DNA from: Candidatus Fimimorpha excrementavium
GTDB taxonomy: Bacteria; Bacillota; Clostridia; Lachnospirales; Lachnospiraceae
Length of the DNA: 59,799 nt
Assembly (NCBI GenBank): GCA_018710785.1
Contig: DVJD01000105.1
Span: 1 to 59,799, forward strand
Direction: 5' to 3'
Positions within the stretch are counted from its first letter, which is position 1; each line of letters begins with the position of its first letter. The translations under genes and the position numbers were made by a program. The notes under the pieces were generated by a model. It was given only the letters and a program-made list of their open reading frames with translations, searched no databases and was not told where the DNA came from. This document shows, in pieces, positions 40,596-49,055 of this stretch.

Positions 40596-41705
40596 ATGGC
40601 TACAGCCAAAAAGTTACCCTCCGGCAGCTGGCGCTGCCAGGTATTCAGTCACTACGAACCACTATTTTCCACGGATGGATCACCGGTTATGGATCCCAAA
40701 ACAGGGAAACAAAAGCAGAAACGGATTTACGAATCTTTTACCAGCAATGACCCTACCGCAAGGGGCAAGAAAGAAGCCGAATTGCTGGCTGCCCAGTTTT
40801 CTCTGTCAAAGAATCGAAATCCAAATACCTCTCTGACGGTAAGAGAAGCCGTGAAGCAGTATATTGACCTGAAACAGGCCGTCTTATCACCTACTACATA
40901 CAAAGAGTATCGTTGTGTGGAACGATTGTATTTCTCCAAAATCGGAGATGTGTTACTGAAAGATCTTACCAATCCAATGATTCAAGCATGGGTAAGTTCA
41001 CTATCCACCCAAAAAGCCCCAAAAACAGTGAAAAATATTTACGGGCTCTTAACAGCGGTCTTAGATATGTTTATGCCTGAATTTCGCGTAAGAATCAATC
41101 TGCCGAAACCAAAAAAAGCACAGCTCCATGTTCCTTCCGATACAGAAATCAAGGAGCTGTTAAACTGTCTTGAAAATGAAGATTTAAAACTTGCGGTCCT
41201 TCTAGCGGCATTCGGAACACTTCGCCGCGGAGAAATATGTGCCCTTACTTCCGATGATATTCATGGAAATACTGTCAGCGTAAATAAATCCATGGCAAAA
41301 ACAATTGACGGAACATGGGTTATTAAACAGCCCAAAACGTACTCCAGTTACCGAAATGTGGAATACCCAGACTTTATCATCGACATGGTGAATAAGAAAA
41401 AGGGCCGTATCGTTAACTTGAACCCGGATCAGATCACAAACCGCTTTTGCAAAGCCATCAGGAAAACTGATCTTCCACATTTTCGTTTTCATGACTTACG
41501 TCACTACGCGGCATCCATCATGCATGCATTGGGAATTCCTGATGTGTATATCATGCAAAGAGGGGGTTGGTCCTCTGATGCAACCCTAAAGAGTATATAC
41601 AGAAATGTGATTGACGAAGAAGCGGTTCGTTTTAATCAGAGTCTCATCCAACATATAAACTCTATGCAACACGAAATGCAACACGAAAAGAAAAAAGCCC
41701 TGTAA
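40596..41705 (+). CDS. int: Tyrosine-family integrase
   Basis: A 369-aa site-specific recombinase. The N-terminal 60 residues are the arm-binding domain (KKLPSGSWRCQVFSHYEP), the middle is the SAM-like core, and the catalytic residues are Arg210, His299, Arg302, Trp325 (in the His/Trp position) and nucleophile Tyr335 in SIYRNVI. The start is ATG 40596 with AAAGGA nine nt upstream; two ATGs 6-9 nt earlier are in frame. The final codons lie within the arm-type repeats (MQHEMQHE) and the att core (KKAL-stop). Confidence 0.93.
   Translation: MATAKKLPSGSWRCQVFSHYEPLFSTDGSPVMDPKTGKQKQKRIYESFTSNDPTARGKKEAELLAAQFSLSKNRNPNTSLTVREAVKQYIDLKQAVLSPTTYKEYRCVERLYFSKIGDVLLKDLTNPMIQAWVSSLSTQKAPKTVKNIYGLLTAVLDMFMPEFRVRINLPKPKKAQLHVPSDTEIKELLNCLENEDLKLAVLLAAFGTLRRGEICALTSDDIHGNTVSVNKSMAKTIDGTWVIKQPKTYSSYRNVEYPDFIIDMVNKKKGRIVNLNPDQITNRFCKAIRKTDLPHFRFHDLRHYAASIMHALGIPDVYIMQRGGWSSDATLKSIYRNVIDEEAVRFNQSLIQHINSMQHEMQHEKKKAL
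41665..41689. repeat. Right arm-type repeat pair inside integrase gene
   Basis: The same two copies of TGCAACACGAAA plus A as at 367-391. Here they encode the end of the integrase and lie one base from the att core. Confidence 0.6.
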
Positions 41706-41744
41706 ACACAGAGCTTTCACCATGCGGATGACAGGACTTGAACC
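41691..41744. other. attR, right attachment repeat
   Basis: 54 bp identical to attL. It includes the integrase stop codon (41703-41705), the tRNA terminator and the last 22 nt of tRNA-Leu. Confidence 0.92.
41694..41719 (-). terminator. tRNA-Leu terminator
   Basis: Stem AGCTCTGT/ACAGGGCT with T-run on the minus strand, four nt after the tRNA end. Part of the att core. Confidence 0.75.
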
Positions 41745-41804
41745 TGCACGTCACGGGACACCAGAACCTAAATCTGGCGCGTCTGCCAATTCCGCCACAT
41801 CCGC
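41723..41804 (-). tRNA. tRNA-Leu (UAG)
   Basis: An 82-nt tRNA on the minus strand: acceptor GCGGATG with CATCCGC, anticodon arm CCAGA TTTAGGT TCTGG giving anticodon UAG, a long variable arm typical of Leu, T arm GCAGG TTCAAGT CCTGT, discriminator A, no encoded CCA. It reads CUN leucine codons. The prophage uses its 3' end as attachment site and keeps the gene intact. Confidence 0.95.
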
Positions 41805-41846
41805 AATCAATCGCAGAAAATAGTCTATCAAAAATTTTTTTCCCTG

Positions 41847-42686
41847 TCAATAGCTCTCCTCTGAATTCACCGAAATTGTCTCGAGAATCCGATTCTTTCT
41901 GCGATAACTGCGAGGAGTCATACCCGTCTTTTTTCTAAAGTGATTATGAAAGGACACGGTATCACAAAATCCGCAGGAATACGCAATCTCCGTAATGGAA
42001 TACTGAGAAGAACATAACATCCGCATGGCATGTTTCAACCGGTATTCCGTCAAATATGCTTTCGGCGCCATCCCTGTCTCCCGGATGAAAATCCGGTACA
42101 AGTATGTCCGGTCTATTCCCATCCAGTCTGCCATATCCTGAATTTTTATATCGTAACTATAATTATCTTCCACATATTGTATGGCTTTTTTCAAATATTG
42201 GCCTTCATACACTTCATCCTCTTTTTCTTTCGCTGGCATTCGGCCAAGCAGTTCCATCAGGATTCCTCCAAGGATAAGCCAATTTTGTTCTTTTTGCTCG
42301 TATAATTTTACCAATTTCGTGATGATCGGACCGATCTCGCTGTCTCCGCCGTCCCCGATATAAACAGGACTTCTGGCAAAAACAGTTTCTTCCAGAATGG
42401 TCTCTGCTTCATATCCGCCGAATCCTACCCAGGCGTACTCCCAGGGATTCTCTCTGTCTGCCTGATAATAATGGGAATCCATGGGACGAATAAAAAACGC
42501 ATCCCCGCCTGTCAGCAAATAGGTTTTTCCACCGGCAGTGTATCTTCCCTTTCCATTTAAGACCACATGCAGAAGATAATGGGGGCGGACAGCCGGTCCC
42601 CAAAAATGGCCGGGCGCACACGCCGACCTACCGCAGTAAAAAATTTGAAGCGGCTGTCTTTTTTGTTTTTTTTCCCTCTCCGCCAT
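41847..42686 (-). CDS. AraC-family regulator
   Basis: A 279-aa regulator. The N-terminal part is a cupin-type ligand-binding domain (residues about 25-110, HYLLHVVLNGKGRYTAGGKT). Two helix-turn-helix motifs follow at the C-terminus: YDIKIQDMADWMGIDRTYLY and YSITEIAYSCGFCDTVSFHN, then HFRKKTGMTPRSYRRK. It is divergent from a GH4 glycosidase gene and probably activates it when a galactoside is present. First host gene beside the prophage. Confidence 0.88.
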   Translation of the reverse strand: MAEREKKQKRQPLQIFYCGRSACAPGHFWGPAVRPHYLLHVVLNGKGRYTAGGKTYLLTGGDAFFIRPMDSHYYQADRENPWEYAWVGFGGYEAETILEETVFARSPVYIGDGGDSEIGPIITKLVKLYEQKEQNWLILGGILMELLGRMPAKEKEDEVYEGQYLKKAIQYVEDNYSYDIKIQDMADWMGIDRTYLYRIFIRETGMAPKAYLTEYRLKHAMRMLCSSQYSITEIAYSCGFCDTVSFHNHFRKKTGMTPRSYRRKNRILETISVNSEESY

Positions 42687-42818
42687 GGCTCTTCTCCCTC
42701 CCCATGCAACAAATCATTTCTTTTTTTCCCTATTTTCGAAACAAATGATATCGTTTCTATATTATCCCTTATTATACAATATTCCTATAAAAATTCCAAT
42801 GGATACAGGAGGTATATT
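42687..42818. promoter_or_regulatory. Divergent promoter region of araC-type regulator and GH4 gene
   Basis: A 132-bp AT-rich gap with an inverted repeat GAAAC-N10-GTTTC at 42738-42757 and TATTAT or TATACAAT boxes at 42759-42781. The inverted repeat is a candidate binding site for the AraC protein or for catabolite control. The GH4 gene has AGGAGG at 42807-42812. Confidence 0.45.
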
Positions 42819-44141
42819 ATGTTAAAAATCACATTTATGGGCGCCGGAAGTACGGTATTTGCCAGGAATGTTTTGGGTGACTGCATGTGTACGCCCGCCC
42901 TGTGCGAAGCAGAGATCGCGCTGTATGATATCGACGAACAGCGGCTGAAAGATTCTGAAATCATTCTCCGAGCTATCAACAAAAATGTAAATCAGGACCG
43001 CGCCACCATCCGTACCTACCTTGGTGTTGAGAACCGCAAAGCCGCCTTAAAGGATGCCCGTTTTGTGGTGAATGCCATTCAGGTGGGCGGATACGAACCG
43101 TGTACGGTGATTGATTTTGAAATTCCAAAGAAATATGGCCTGCGCCAGACCATAGCCGATACGCTTGGAATCGGCGGCATCATGCGTGCTCTGCGCACCA
43201 TTCCCGTCATGGAAGAATTTGCCCGGGATATGGAAGAAGTCTGCCCCGATGCGCTCTTCCTCAACTACACCAATCCCATGGCAATGCTGACAGGATATAT
43301 GCAGCGCTTCACCAAGATTCAAACCGTGGGTCTTTGCCACAGTGTCCAGGTTTGCTCGGAATCCCTGTTGGAAAAGCTGGATATGACAGACAAGCTGGAT
43401 GGGCGCATCGAAACCATCGCCGGAATCAATCATATGGCCTGGCTTCTGGACATCCGCGATAAGTTTGGCAATGACCTGTATCCGGAAATCAAAAAGAGAG
43501 CAGCGGAAAAAAATCGGACGGAAAAGCATACGGACATGATTCGATTCGAATATATCAAATATCTTGGTTATTACTGTACCGAATCCAGCGAACACAATGC
43601 GGAATACAATCCGTTTTTCATCAAGTCCCGCTATCCGGAGATGATTGACGATTACAATATTCCTCTGGATGAATATCCAAGACGCTGCATCAAACAGATC
43701 GCGGGTTGGGAAAAGGAACGGGAAAACATCTTAAACGACGGAAAAATTACCCATACCCGTTCCAGAGAATATGCCTCCTACATCATGGAAGCGGTTGTAA
43801 CCGGTGTTCCGTATAAAATAGGCGGAAACGTTTTAAACACCGGCCTGATCGACAACCTTCCATCCGACGCCTGCGTGGAAGTGCCCTGCCTGGTGGACAA
43901 TTCCGGTATTCACCCCTGCCATGTAGGTCCGCTTCCGACCCAGTTGGCAGCCATGAACATGTCCAACATCAACGTTCAGCTTCTCACCATCGAAGCTGCC
44001 GTCACCAAAGACCGTCAGAAAATCTACCAGGCTGCCATGATGGATCCCCACACAGCTGCCGAATTAAACATCCACGATATCATCGCCATGACCGACGAGC
44101 TGATCGACGCCCATGGAGATTACATGAAAATGTACCGCTGA
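42819..44141 (+). CDS. melA: GH4 alpha-galactosidase-type glycosidase
   Basis: A 440-aa NAD- and metal-dependent glycoside hydrolase of family 4. GAGSTVFARN (8-17) binds NAD; LGVENRKAALKDARFVVNAI, ADTLGIGGIMRALRTIP, LNYTNPMA and the metal ligands in GLCHSV and GINHMAW are all present. The long MelA-like form with DTLGIGGI suggests alpha-galactosidase rather than phospho-glucosidase. The ATG has AGGAGG seven nt upstream; a longer frame reaching into the regulator is not real. Confidence 0.88.
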   Translation: MLKITFMGAGSTVFARNVLGDCMCTPALCEAEIALYDIDEQRLKDSEIILRAINKNVNQDRATIRTYLGVENRKAALKDARFVVNAIQVGGYEPCTVIDFEIPKKYGLRQTIADTLGIGGIMRALRTIPVMEEFARDMEEVCPDALFLNYTNPMAMLTGYMQRFTKIQTVGLCHSVQVCSESLLEKLDMTDKLDGRIETIAGINHMAWLLDIRDKFGNDLYPEIKKRAAEKNRTEKHTDMIRFEYIKYLGYYCTESSEHNAEYNPFFIKSRYPEMIDDYNIPLDEYPRRCIKQIAGWEKERENILNDGKITHTRSREYASYIMEAVVTGVPYKIGGNVLNTGLIDNLPSDACVEVPCLVDNSGIHPCHVGPLPTQLAAMNMSNINVQLLTIEAAVTKDRQKIYQAAMMDPHTAAELNIHDIIAMTDELIDAHGDYMKMYR

Positions 44142-44202
44142 CGCCGGATTGTTCCTATAAAAGCTGGGATTTCTAATATCATACATAGGTTACAAGGAAA
44201 CA

Positions 44203-44250
44203 AAGCATCTTCCAGAGGGTTTTAGCGCCCCGATGGAAGATGCTTTTCTT
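44203..44250 (+). terminator. Terminator after the GH4 gene
   Basis: AGCATCTTCCA and TGGAAGATGCT flank a 19-nt loop and are followed by TTTTCTT. The stem is 11 bp and perfect. Confidence 0.85.
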
Positions 44251-44361
44251 CCCTCATTTACTATTCTCCTAAAATCTGCTATGATAAAGACGCTGTCCGA
44301 TCACACAGGCAGCAATCCAAACAGCATGTATTCACAAATGCTTAACCAATGGAGGTACTTT

Positions 44362-45696
44362 ATGGAAGTAACACAGGAACAATATGAAGCTTCAACCCAG
44401 GAATTATTTCATTTTATTGAAAACAGTCCCAGCTGCTTTCATGCCATCGCAGAAGCTGCTGCCATGCTCGCCAGCCATGGATTTACAGAACTTATGGAGG
44501 AAACCATCTGGAAACTGGAGAAGGGGAAATCCTATTTTGTGCGCCGCAGCGGCTCTGCTTTGATCGGTTTTAAAATTCCCGAACAGGACTTTTCCAATTT
44601 TCAGATCATCGCCAGCCACAGTGACTCTCCTTCTTTTAAGCTGAAGGAAAATCCGGAAATGAAAACAGCAGGCCACTATACCAAGCTGAATGTGGAGCGG
44701 TACGGCGGTATGATCTGCGCTCCCTGGTTTGACCGGCCGCTTTCCATCGCCGGAAAAGTCATGGTTCGCGAGGGAAACCGTTTTGTTTCCCGTCTGGTCA
44801 ATCTGGACCGTGATCTTGTCATGATCGTCAATCTGGCTGTACATATGAACCGTGGTGTCAATGACGGCTACTCGTACAATGCGCAAAAGGATCTCCTTCC
44901 CATTTTTGGCGATGAATGTGCAGACGGTGCCCTTCTGGATCTGGTGGCGGATTCTCTGGGCGTTGCAAAAGACTCCATCGTCGGTACCGATCTCTATCTT
45001 TATAATCGCATGAAGGGCAGCATCTGGGGAGCCAGACGGGAATTTATCTCTTCTCCCAAACTGGATGATCTGCAGTGCGCCTTTTCTTCTGTAAAGGCAT
45101 TGATAGAAGGAGGCAACGAAACAGGTGTCTCTGTCTGCGCGATTCTGGACAATGAGGAAGTCGGAAGCGGCAGCAAACAGGGAGCCCGTTCTCCTTTCCT
45201 CCATGACGTGCTGAGAAGAATCAGTCTTGCCTTCGGAAAATCAGAGGAAGAACATTTTGCTTCTCTGGCATCCAGTTTTCTTGTGTCTGCTGACAATGGC
45301 CATGCGATTCATCCCAACTACGAGGAAAAATGCGATCCGGTCAATAAGCCCCATCTGGGCGGCGGTGTCTTGATTAAATTTGCCGGAAGTCAGAGTTACA
45401 CCACAGACAGTGTGTCCTATGCCCTCTTCCGCTCGATTCTGGATGATGAAAACATCCCGTATCAGCTGTTCTTCAATCGCTCCGACCTGCCCGGCGGCTC
45501 TACCCTGGGAAATCTGTCCACATCCCATGTAGCCATCAACAGTGTGGATATCGGCGTCGCCCAGCTTGCCATGCATTCTCCCTATGAGACGGGCAGCATC
45601 AAAGACACCTTCCAGCTCACCGCTGCCATGACTGCTTTTTACCAGTACAGCATCCTGGCCGACGGAAACGGCTGCTATGTGGTCCAAAAGGCCTGA
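44362..45696 (+). CDS. apeB: M18 family aminopeptidase
   Basis: A 444-aa cytosolic metallo-aminopeptidase of the aspartyl/M18 type. Metal ligands and family motifs are IIASHSDSPSFKLK (His86, Asp88), CAILDNEEVGSGSKQGA, VSADNGHAIHPNYEEK and SQSYTTDSVS. GGAGG lies eight nt before the ATG; an upstream in-frame extension starts inside the terminator and is discarded. The protein is the normal length for the family. Confidence 0.9.
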   Translation: MEVTQEQYEASTQELFHFIENSPSCFHAIAEAAAMLASHGFTELMEETIWKLEKGKSYFVRRSGSALIGFKIPEQDFSNFQIIASHSDSPSFKLKENPEMKTAGHYTKLNVERYGGMICAPWFDRPLSIAGKVMVREGNRFVSRLVNLDRDLVMIVNLAVHMNRGVNDGYSYNAQKDLLPIFGDECADGALLDLVADSLGVAKDSIVGTDLYLYNRMKGSIWGARREFISSPKLDDLQCAFSSVKALIEGGNETGVSVCAILDNEEVGSGSKQGARSPFLHDVLRRISLAFGKSEEEHFASLASSFLVSADNGHAIHPNYEEKCDPVNKPHLGGGVLIKFAGSQSYTTDSVSYALFRSILDDENIPYQLFFNRSDLPGGSTLGNLSTSHVAINSVDIGVAQLAMHSPYETGSIKDTFQLTAAMTAFYQYSILADGNGCYVVQKA

Positions 45697-45783
45697 CACC
45701 TGATTTTTGTGCCAACGCGTTTCACCTTTTCGTTCTTCTGGCATATATAAATTATATATGGCAAAGAAAATGGAGGTATCCGT

Positions 45784-46299
45784 TTGACAAACCTTCGGCT
45801 GGAACGGCTTTGGATTTATTTTTTGACCTACTCCTGTCTCGGATGGGTTTTGGAGGTTTTCTTCGTTGCCATGACCGGCGGCGGATTCACCAACCGCGGA
45901 TTCCTGTTCGGGCCCTACTGTCCCATCTACGGAATCGGCTGTCTGATGATTATCGCCGCCGCCAAAAATATGACGAGAAAGCCCCTGCAGTTTATCCTCT
46001 CTTCCATGATTATCTGCGGAATTCTGGAATTTTCCACCAGCGTCATCATGGAATTTCTTTTTCATGAACGCTGGTGGGATTACAGCAATTTCTTTTTTCA
46101 AATAGACGGAAGAGTCTGTCTGGAAACCCTGGTTCCCTTCGGGCTCCTCTCCTATCTCGTCACCGGTCGGCTTCATCCCCTTTTGGAACAATGGATCTCC
46201 TGTTTTCATCGAAACACACTACATACCATGGTACGCTATTCTTCCGTCCTGTTTCTGGCTGATTTTATCACCACGCTCTGGAGACAGTTTCTTTCATAA
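45784..46299 (+). CDS. CmpB-type (DUF1113) membrane protein
   Basis: A 171-aa integral membrane protein often annotated as a putative ABC-transporter permease (PF06541). YSCLGWVLEVFFVAMTGGGF and FGPYCPIYGIGC are the family signature. Four membrane segments are visible. The start is TTG with GGAGGT six nt upstream. Its end overlaps the convergent cbiG gene by 6 bp. The real substrate or function is unknown. Confidence 0.8.
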   Translation: MTNLRLERLWIYFLTYSCLGWVLEVFFVAMTGGGFTNRGFLFGPYCPIYGIGCLMIIAAAKNMTRKPLQFILSSMIICGILEFSTSVIMEFLFHERWWDYSNFFFQIDGRVCLETLVPFGLLSYLVTGRLHPLLEQWISCFHRNTLHTMVRYSSVLFLADFITTLWRQFLS

Positions 46300-47361
46300 A
46301 AAGTTCGCCTTCCAGTCCGGTACAGCTATGGCCGCTGTCACTCCCTGAAAAATACTTTTTTTAACAAGGAGTCTTCCCCCGTCTGAAGCACAGACAGCAG
46401 CTCTCTCACAGACACAGTCCACGCCTGCCACTTGTTTGACAAAGCCGGACTTTGTAAAATCTCCCTCCAACGCATTCAATTGCTGTGCCGGATAGGTAAC
46501 AAAATCCCATTCCCGTTCTTTACACAGCTGCAAAAGCCCCGGTTCCTCCTTTTTTAAATCCACAGAAGCGATCTGCTTCACCGCCTCTCTGTAAAATCCA
46601 TGGATTTCCAGGCAAAGGTCCGCGGCTCTTTCCAAGGTTTCCTTCTCTGTATTTTTTCTGCATCCCATACCGATCGTCATAATGCGGGGCACCAGTTCCA
46701 GGGTTCTCTCAAATATATTTTCCTCTTTTGGGATTCCAAATTTTTGAATTCCGACTGCCACTCCAATGGGCAGATCTTCATCTCTTTCTTTGACATGCAC
46801 CAAACCATCCGGCAGGTTTCCCAAAATGGGAAACTGCGAATAAAATCCCACCTTCTCCCCATGAATCAATCGGGCGGATACTTCTTTTGCCAGTTTCATG
46901 TCCATAATGCAGCATCCGTTTTTTTTCGCCCAGCTGTCCACTGCCCAAATCCCTTTTCTGTCTGTGGCTGTGGTCACCACAGGCTGCGCTCCCAGCTTGG
47001 CTGCCAATTCCTCCGTCAGTGCATTAGCGCCTCCCAGATGACCGGATAAAAGGGAAATCAAAAACCGTCCCCCGTCATCCAGTACAAGCACAGCCGGATC
47101 CCTGTCCTTGCTGACAATCCAGGGTGCGATGGCACGCACAGCGATTCCGCACGCCCCGATAAAAAGAATGGCATCTGCATTTTGAAACTGCTGTTTTGTC
47201 CAGGTTTTTAAATCCGGCTCTGCCGCCATCATTCCAAATTCCTCCGCATGGTTGGAAGACGTATATACGGCCGCCTCCCTTCCCGTATTCTTATAAAAAG
47301 AAGCAGCCCTTTCTGCAAGTGCTGCCCCTTCTCTGGAAAAACATATGATGCTGATTTTCAT
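46294..47361 (-). CDS. cbiG: Cobalt-precorrin-5A hydrolase CbiG
   Basis: A 355-aa enzyme of the anaerobic B12 pathway that opens the delta-lactone and removes C-20 as acetaldehyde. The N-terminal domain has DAILFIGACGIAVRAIAPW and LSGHLGGANALTEELA. The C-terminal domain has GMGCRKNTEKETLERA and KSGFVKQVAGVDCVCERAA. The ATG is chosen with GGAG upstream; a GTG two codons earlier is in frame. It is the last gene of the cbi group in this window. Confidence 0.9.
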   Translation of the reverse strand: MKISIICFSREGAALAERAASFYKNTGREAAVYTSSNHAEEFGMMAAEPDLKTWTKQQFQNADAILFIGACGIAVRAIAPWIVSKDRDPAVLVLDDGGRFLISLLSGHLGGANALTEELAAKLGAQPVVTTATDRKGIWAVDSWAKKNGCCIMDMKLAKEVSARLIHGEKVGFYSQFPILGNLPDGLVHVKERDEDLPIGVAVGIQKFGIPKEENIFERTLELVPRIMTIGMGCRKNTEKETLERAADLCLEIHGFYREAVKQIASVDLKKEEPGLLQLCKEREWDFVTYPAQQLNALEGDFTKSGFVKQVAGVDCVCERAAVCASDGGRLLVKKSIFQGVTAAIAVPDWKANFL

Positions 47362-47412
47362 AATCACCGATTCTCCATTTCTTGTACATTTCCGTTTTCG
47401 TCCGATCCGGCG

Positions 47413-48219
47413 TCAATCCGCTGTGGATGTCTCTCCCTCTTCTCCCGGCTCTTCTTCCTGCTTTGCGGCCGCACGCTCAAACTTTGCGGACAGGGCAATC
47501 AGGAGAATACCCGCTGCTGCCATAAAAATAGCGATAAACTGGGAAGTGGAGAGCGCCCCCACATTTCCCCGCGGATCGTTTCTCAAAAACTCAATCAGGA
47601 AACGGCCGATGGCATAAAGCAGGAAATACAGACCGGTAATCAGTCCCCGGTTTCTCTTTTTTCTCGCAAGAACGATGAGAAGGAATCCCAAAAGAAAATC
47701 GCCGACACTGGATATAATCTGAGTGGGGATCAGGGATACACCTGCCGGAGCCATTCCCCCTTCCGGAAATGTCACGCCATACCAGGCGTCCGTCTGTCTG
47801 CCGTAGCAGCATCCGGCCAAAAAGCATCCGATTCGGCCGAATCCCTGTGCCAGTGCGATGGACGGCACCACCAGATCAATGACTGGAAGGAACTCCAGCT
47901 TCTTTACCTTACAGTAAATACCGGCAGTCAGGATACCGGTTATGATCCCACCATACACCACAAATCCATTGGCAAAATCCAGAAGGATCGAAGGGTCCTC
48001 CAAAATGGCCGGAATCTCTGTCAGATAAAACATCAGTTTCGCACCAATGATTCCTCCGATCAGTCCGAAAAATCCGGCATTGAACACCAGATCCCCATTC
48101 AGTCCCTTTTTCTCTGCCCGCTTTACGGCCACTGCAAAAGCCACGATTATACCGATTCCAATCATCAGACCGTATCCGTGGATATGGAGCGGGCCGATGG
48201 AAAACAATTCACTTTTCAT
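47413..48219 (-). CDS. lgt: Prolipoprotein diacylglyceryl transferase
   Basis: A 268-aa membrane enzyme that attaches diacylglyceryl to lipoprotein cysteines. It has seven hydrophobic segments, HIHGYGLMIGIGI at the start, and the Lgt signature GRIGCFLAGCCYG around residues 134-146, followed by SLIPTQ. The tail is Glu-rich. It overlaps cbiF by 4 bp, so it is translated from the cobalamin transcript, an unusual place for this housekeeping gene. Confidence 0.9.
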   Translation of the reverse strand: MKSELFSIGPLHIHGYGLMIGIGIIVAFAVAVKRAEKKGLNGDLVFNAGFFGLIGGIIGAKLMFYLTEIPAILEDPSILLDFANGFVVYGGIITGILTAGIYCKVKKLEFLPVIDLVVPSIALAQGFGRIGCFLAGCCYGRQTDAWYGVTFPEGGMAPAGVSLIPTQIISSVGDFLLGFLLIVLARKKRNRGLITGLYFLLYAIGRFLIEFLRNDPRGNVGALSTSQFIAIFMAAAGILLIALSAKFERAAAKQEEEPGEEGETSTAD

Positions 48220-49046
48220 GTCTCTTTCTCCTTGTCTGCTCCCTGATTTGGCGCCTCCCTATTTGACATGTCAGAATCCGCCATGCCGTCTGCATCTGTC
48301 CCGCGCCGGTATTCCGTCGTAAAGGAAGGGTCATACAGCTTTGACCGCTCATATTCGCCGTCCAGAAAACGGCCGACTAAAATCAGGGCTGTCTTCGTAA
48401 TATGATATCTTTCTGCCGTCTCAAAAAGAGAAGCGACCGTACAGAACAGAACTTTTTCTTCCGGCCAGGTGGCTTTATAGACGATGGCTGCCGGTGTATC
48501 CGAATCATATCCGCCCTCCATCAGCTCTCTTTGAAGTTTTTCCAGCAATCCTGTACTTAAAAATAATACCATAGACGACTGATGGACTGCAAGACTTTTT
48601 ATTTTTTCCCGATCCGGTACCGGAGTCCTTCCCTCCATCCGGCTGATAATTACGGTCTGAGACACACCGGGAAGGGTGTATTCTGCTCCGAGCGCAGCGG
48701 CTGCCCCGCAAAAAGAACTGACGCCAGGGCAGACATCAAACGGAATCCCCCTCTTTTTCAACAGATCCATCTGTTCCCGGATTGCACCGTAAATACTGGG
48801 ATCTCCGGTATGCAGACGCACGGTCGCAAACGCCTTTTTTTCTGCCTCTTCCATCACCCGGATCACTTCTTCCAGCGTCATGTGCGCGCTGTTATAGACC
48901 TGACACGCTTCCTTTTTTTCCTTCAGCAATTCCGGATTCACCAGCGATCCGGCATAGATAATCACATCAGCCTCACGGATCAGCTTCTGTCCCCTCACCG
49001 TAATCAAATCAGCCGCTCCAGGACCGGCTCCCACAAAATGTACCAT
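48216..49046 (-). CDS. cbiF: Cobalt-precorrin-4 C11-methyltransferase CbiF
   Basis: A 276-aa SAM-dependent methyltransferase (MVHFVGAGPGAADLITVRGQ, LVNPELL, VRLHTGDPSIYGAIREQ, CPGVSSFCGAAAALGAEYTL, SLAVHQSSMVLFLSTG), all standard CobM/CbiF motifs. It methylates C-11 in anaerobic cobalamin synthesis. The C-terminal 30 residues are an acidic, probably disordered extension that overlaps the lgt start. It follows cbiL by nine bp. Confidence 0.9.
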   Translation of the reverse strand: MVHFVGAGPGAADLITVRGQKLIREADVIIYAGSLVNPELLKEKKEACQVYNSAHMTLEEVIRVMEEAEKKAFATVRLHTGDPSIYGAIREQMDLLKKRGIPFDVCPGVSSFCGAAAALGAEYTLPGVSQTVIISRMEGRTPVPDREKIKSLAVHQSSMVLFLSTGLLEKLQRELMEGGYDSDTPAAIVYKATWPEEKVLFCTVASLFETAERYHITKTALILVGRFLDGEYERSKLYDPSFTTEYRRGTDADGMADSDMSNREAPNQGADKEKET

Positions 49047-49055
49047 TCCATCCTC

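Larger units (their letters stand above)
188..41744. mobile_element. Complete siphovirus-type prophage in tRNA-Leu(UAG)
   Basis: The element is 41,557 bp and bounded by 54-bp direct repeats. It carries integrase, lysogeny switch, replication, packaging, head, tail and lysis modules in a standard order, and almost everything except the lysogeny and integration genes lies on the minus strand. I see no broken structural gene, so it may be inducible. The intact tRNA sits at the integrase end. The left end keeps only the last 22 nt of the tRNA plus its terminator. Two AT-rich accessory genes (26203-26994 and 39313-40290) look like cargo. Confidence 0.93.

Noticed and set aside
41662-41850. Minus-strand frame over attR and the tRNA ending FRVAFRVA
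   Set aside because: It is the complement of the arm-type repeats and tRNA-Leu, not a gene.
45241-46209. Minus-strand frame of 322 codons over the M18 and membrane protein genes
   Set aside because: It spans two well-supported plus-strand genes and their junction, with composition typical of a shadow frame.
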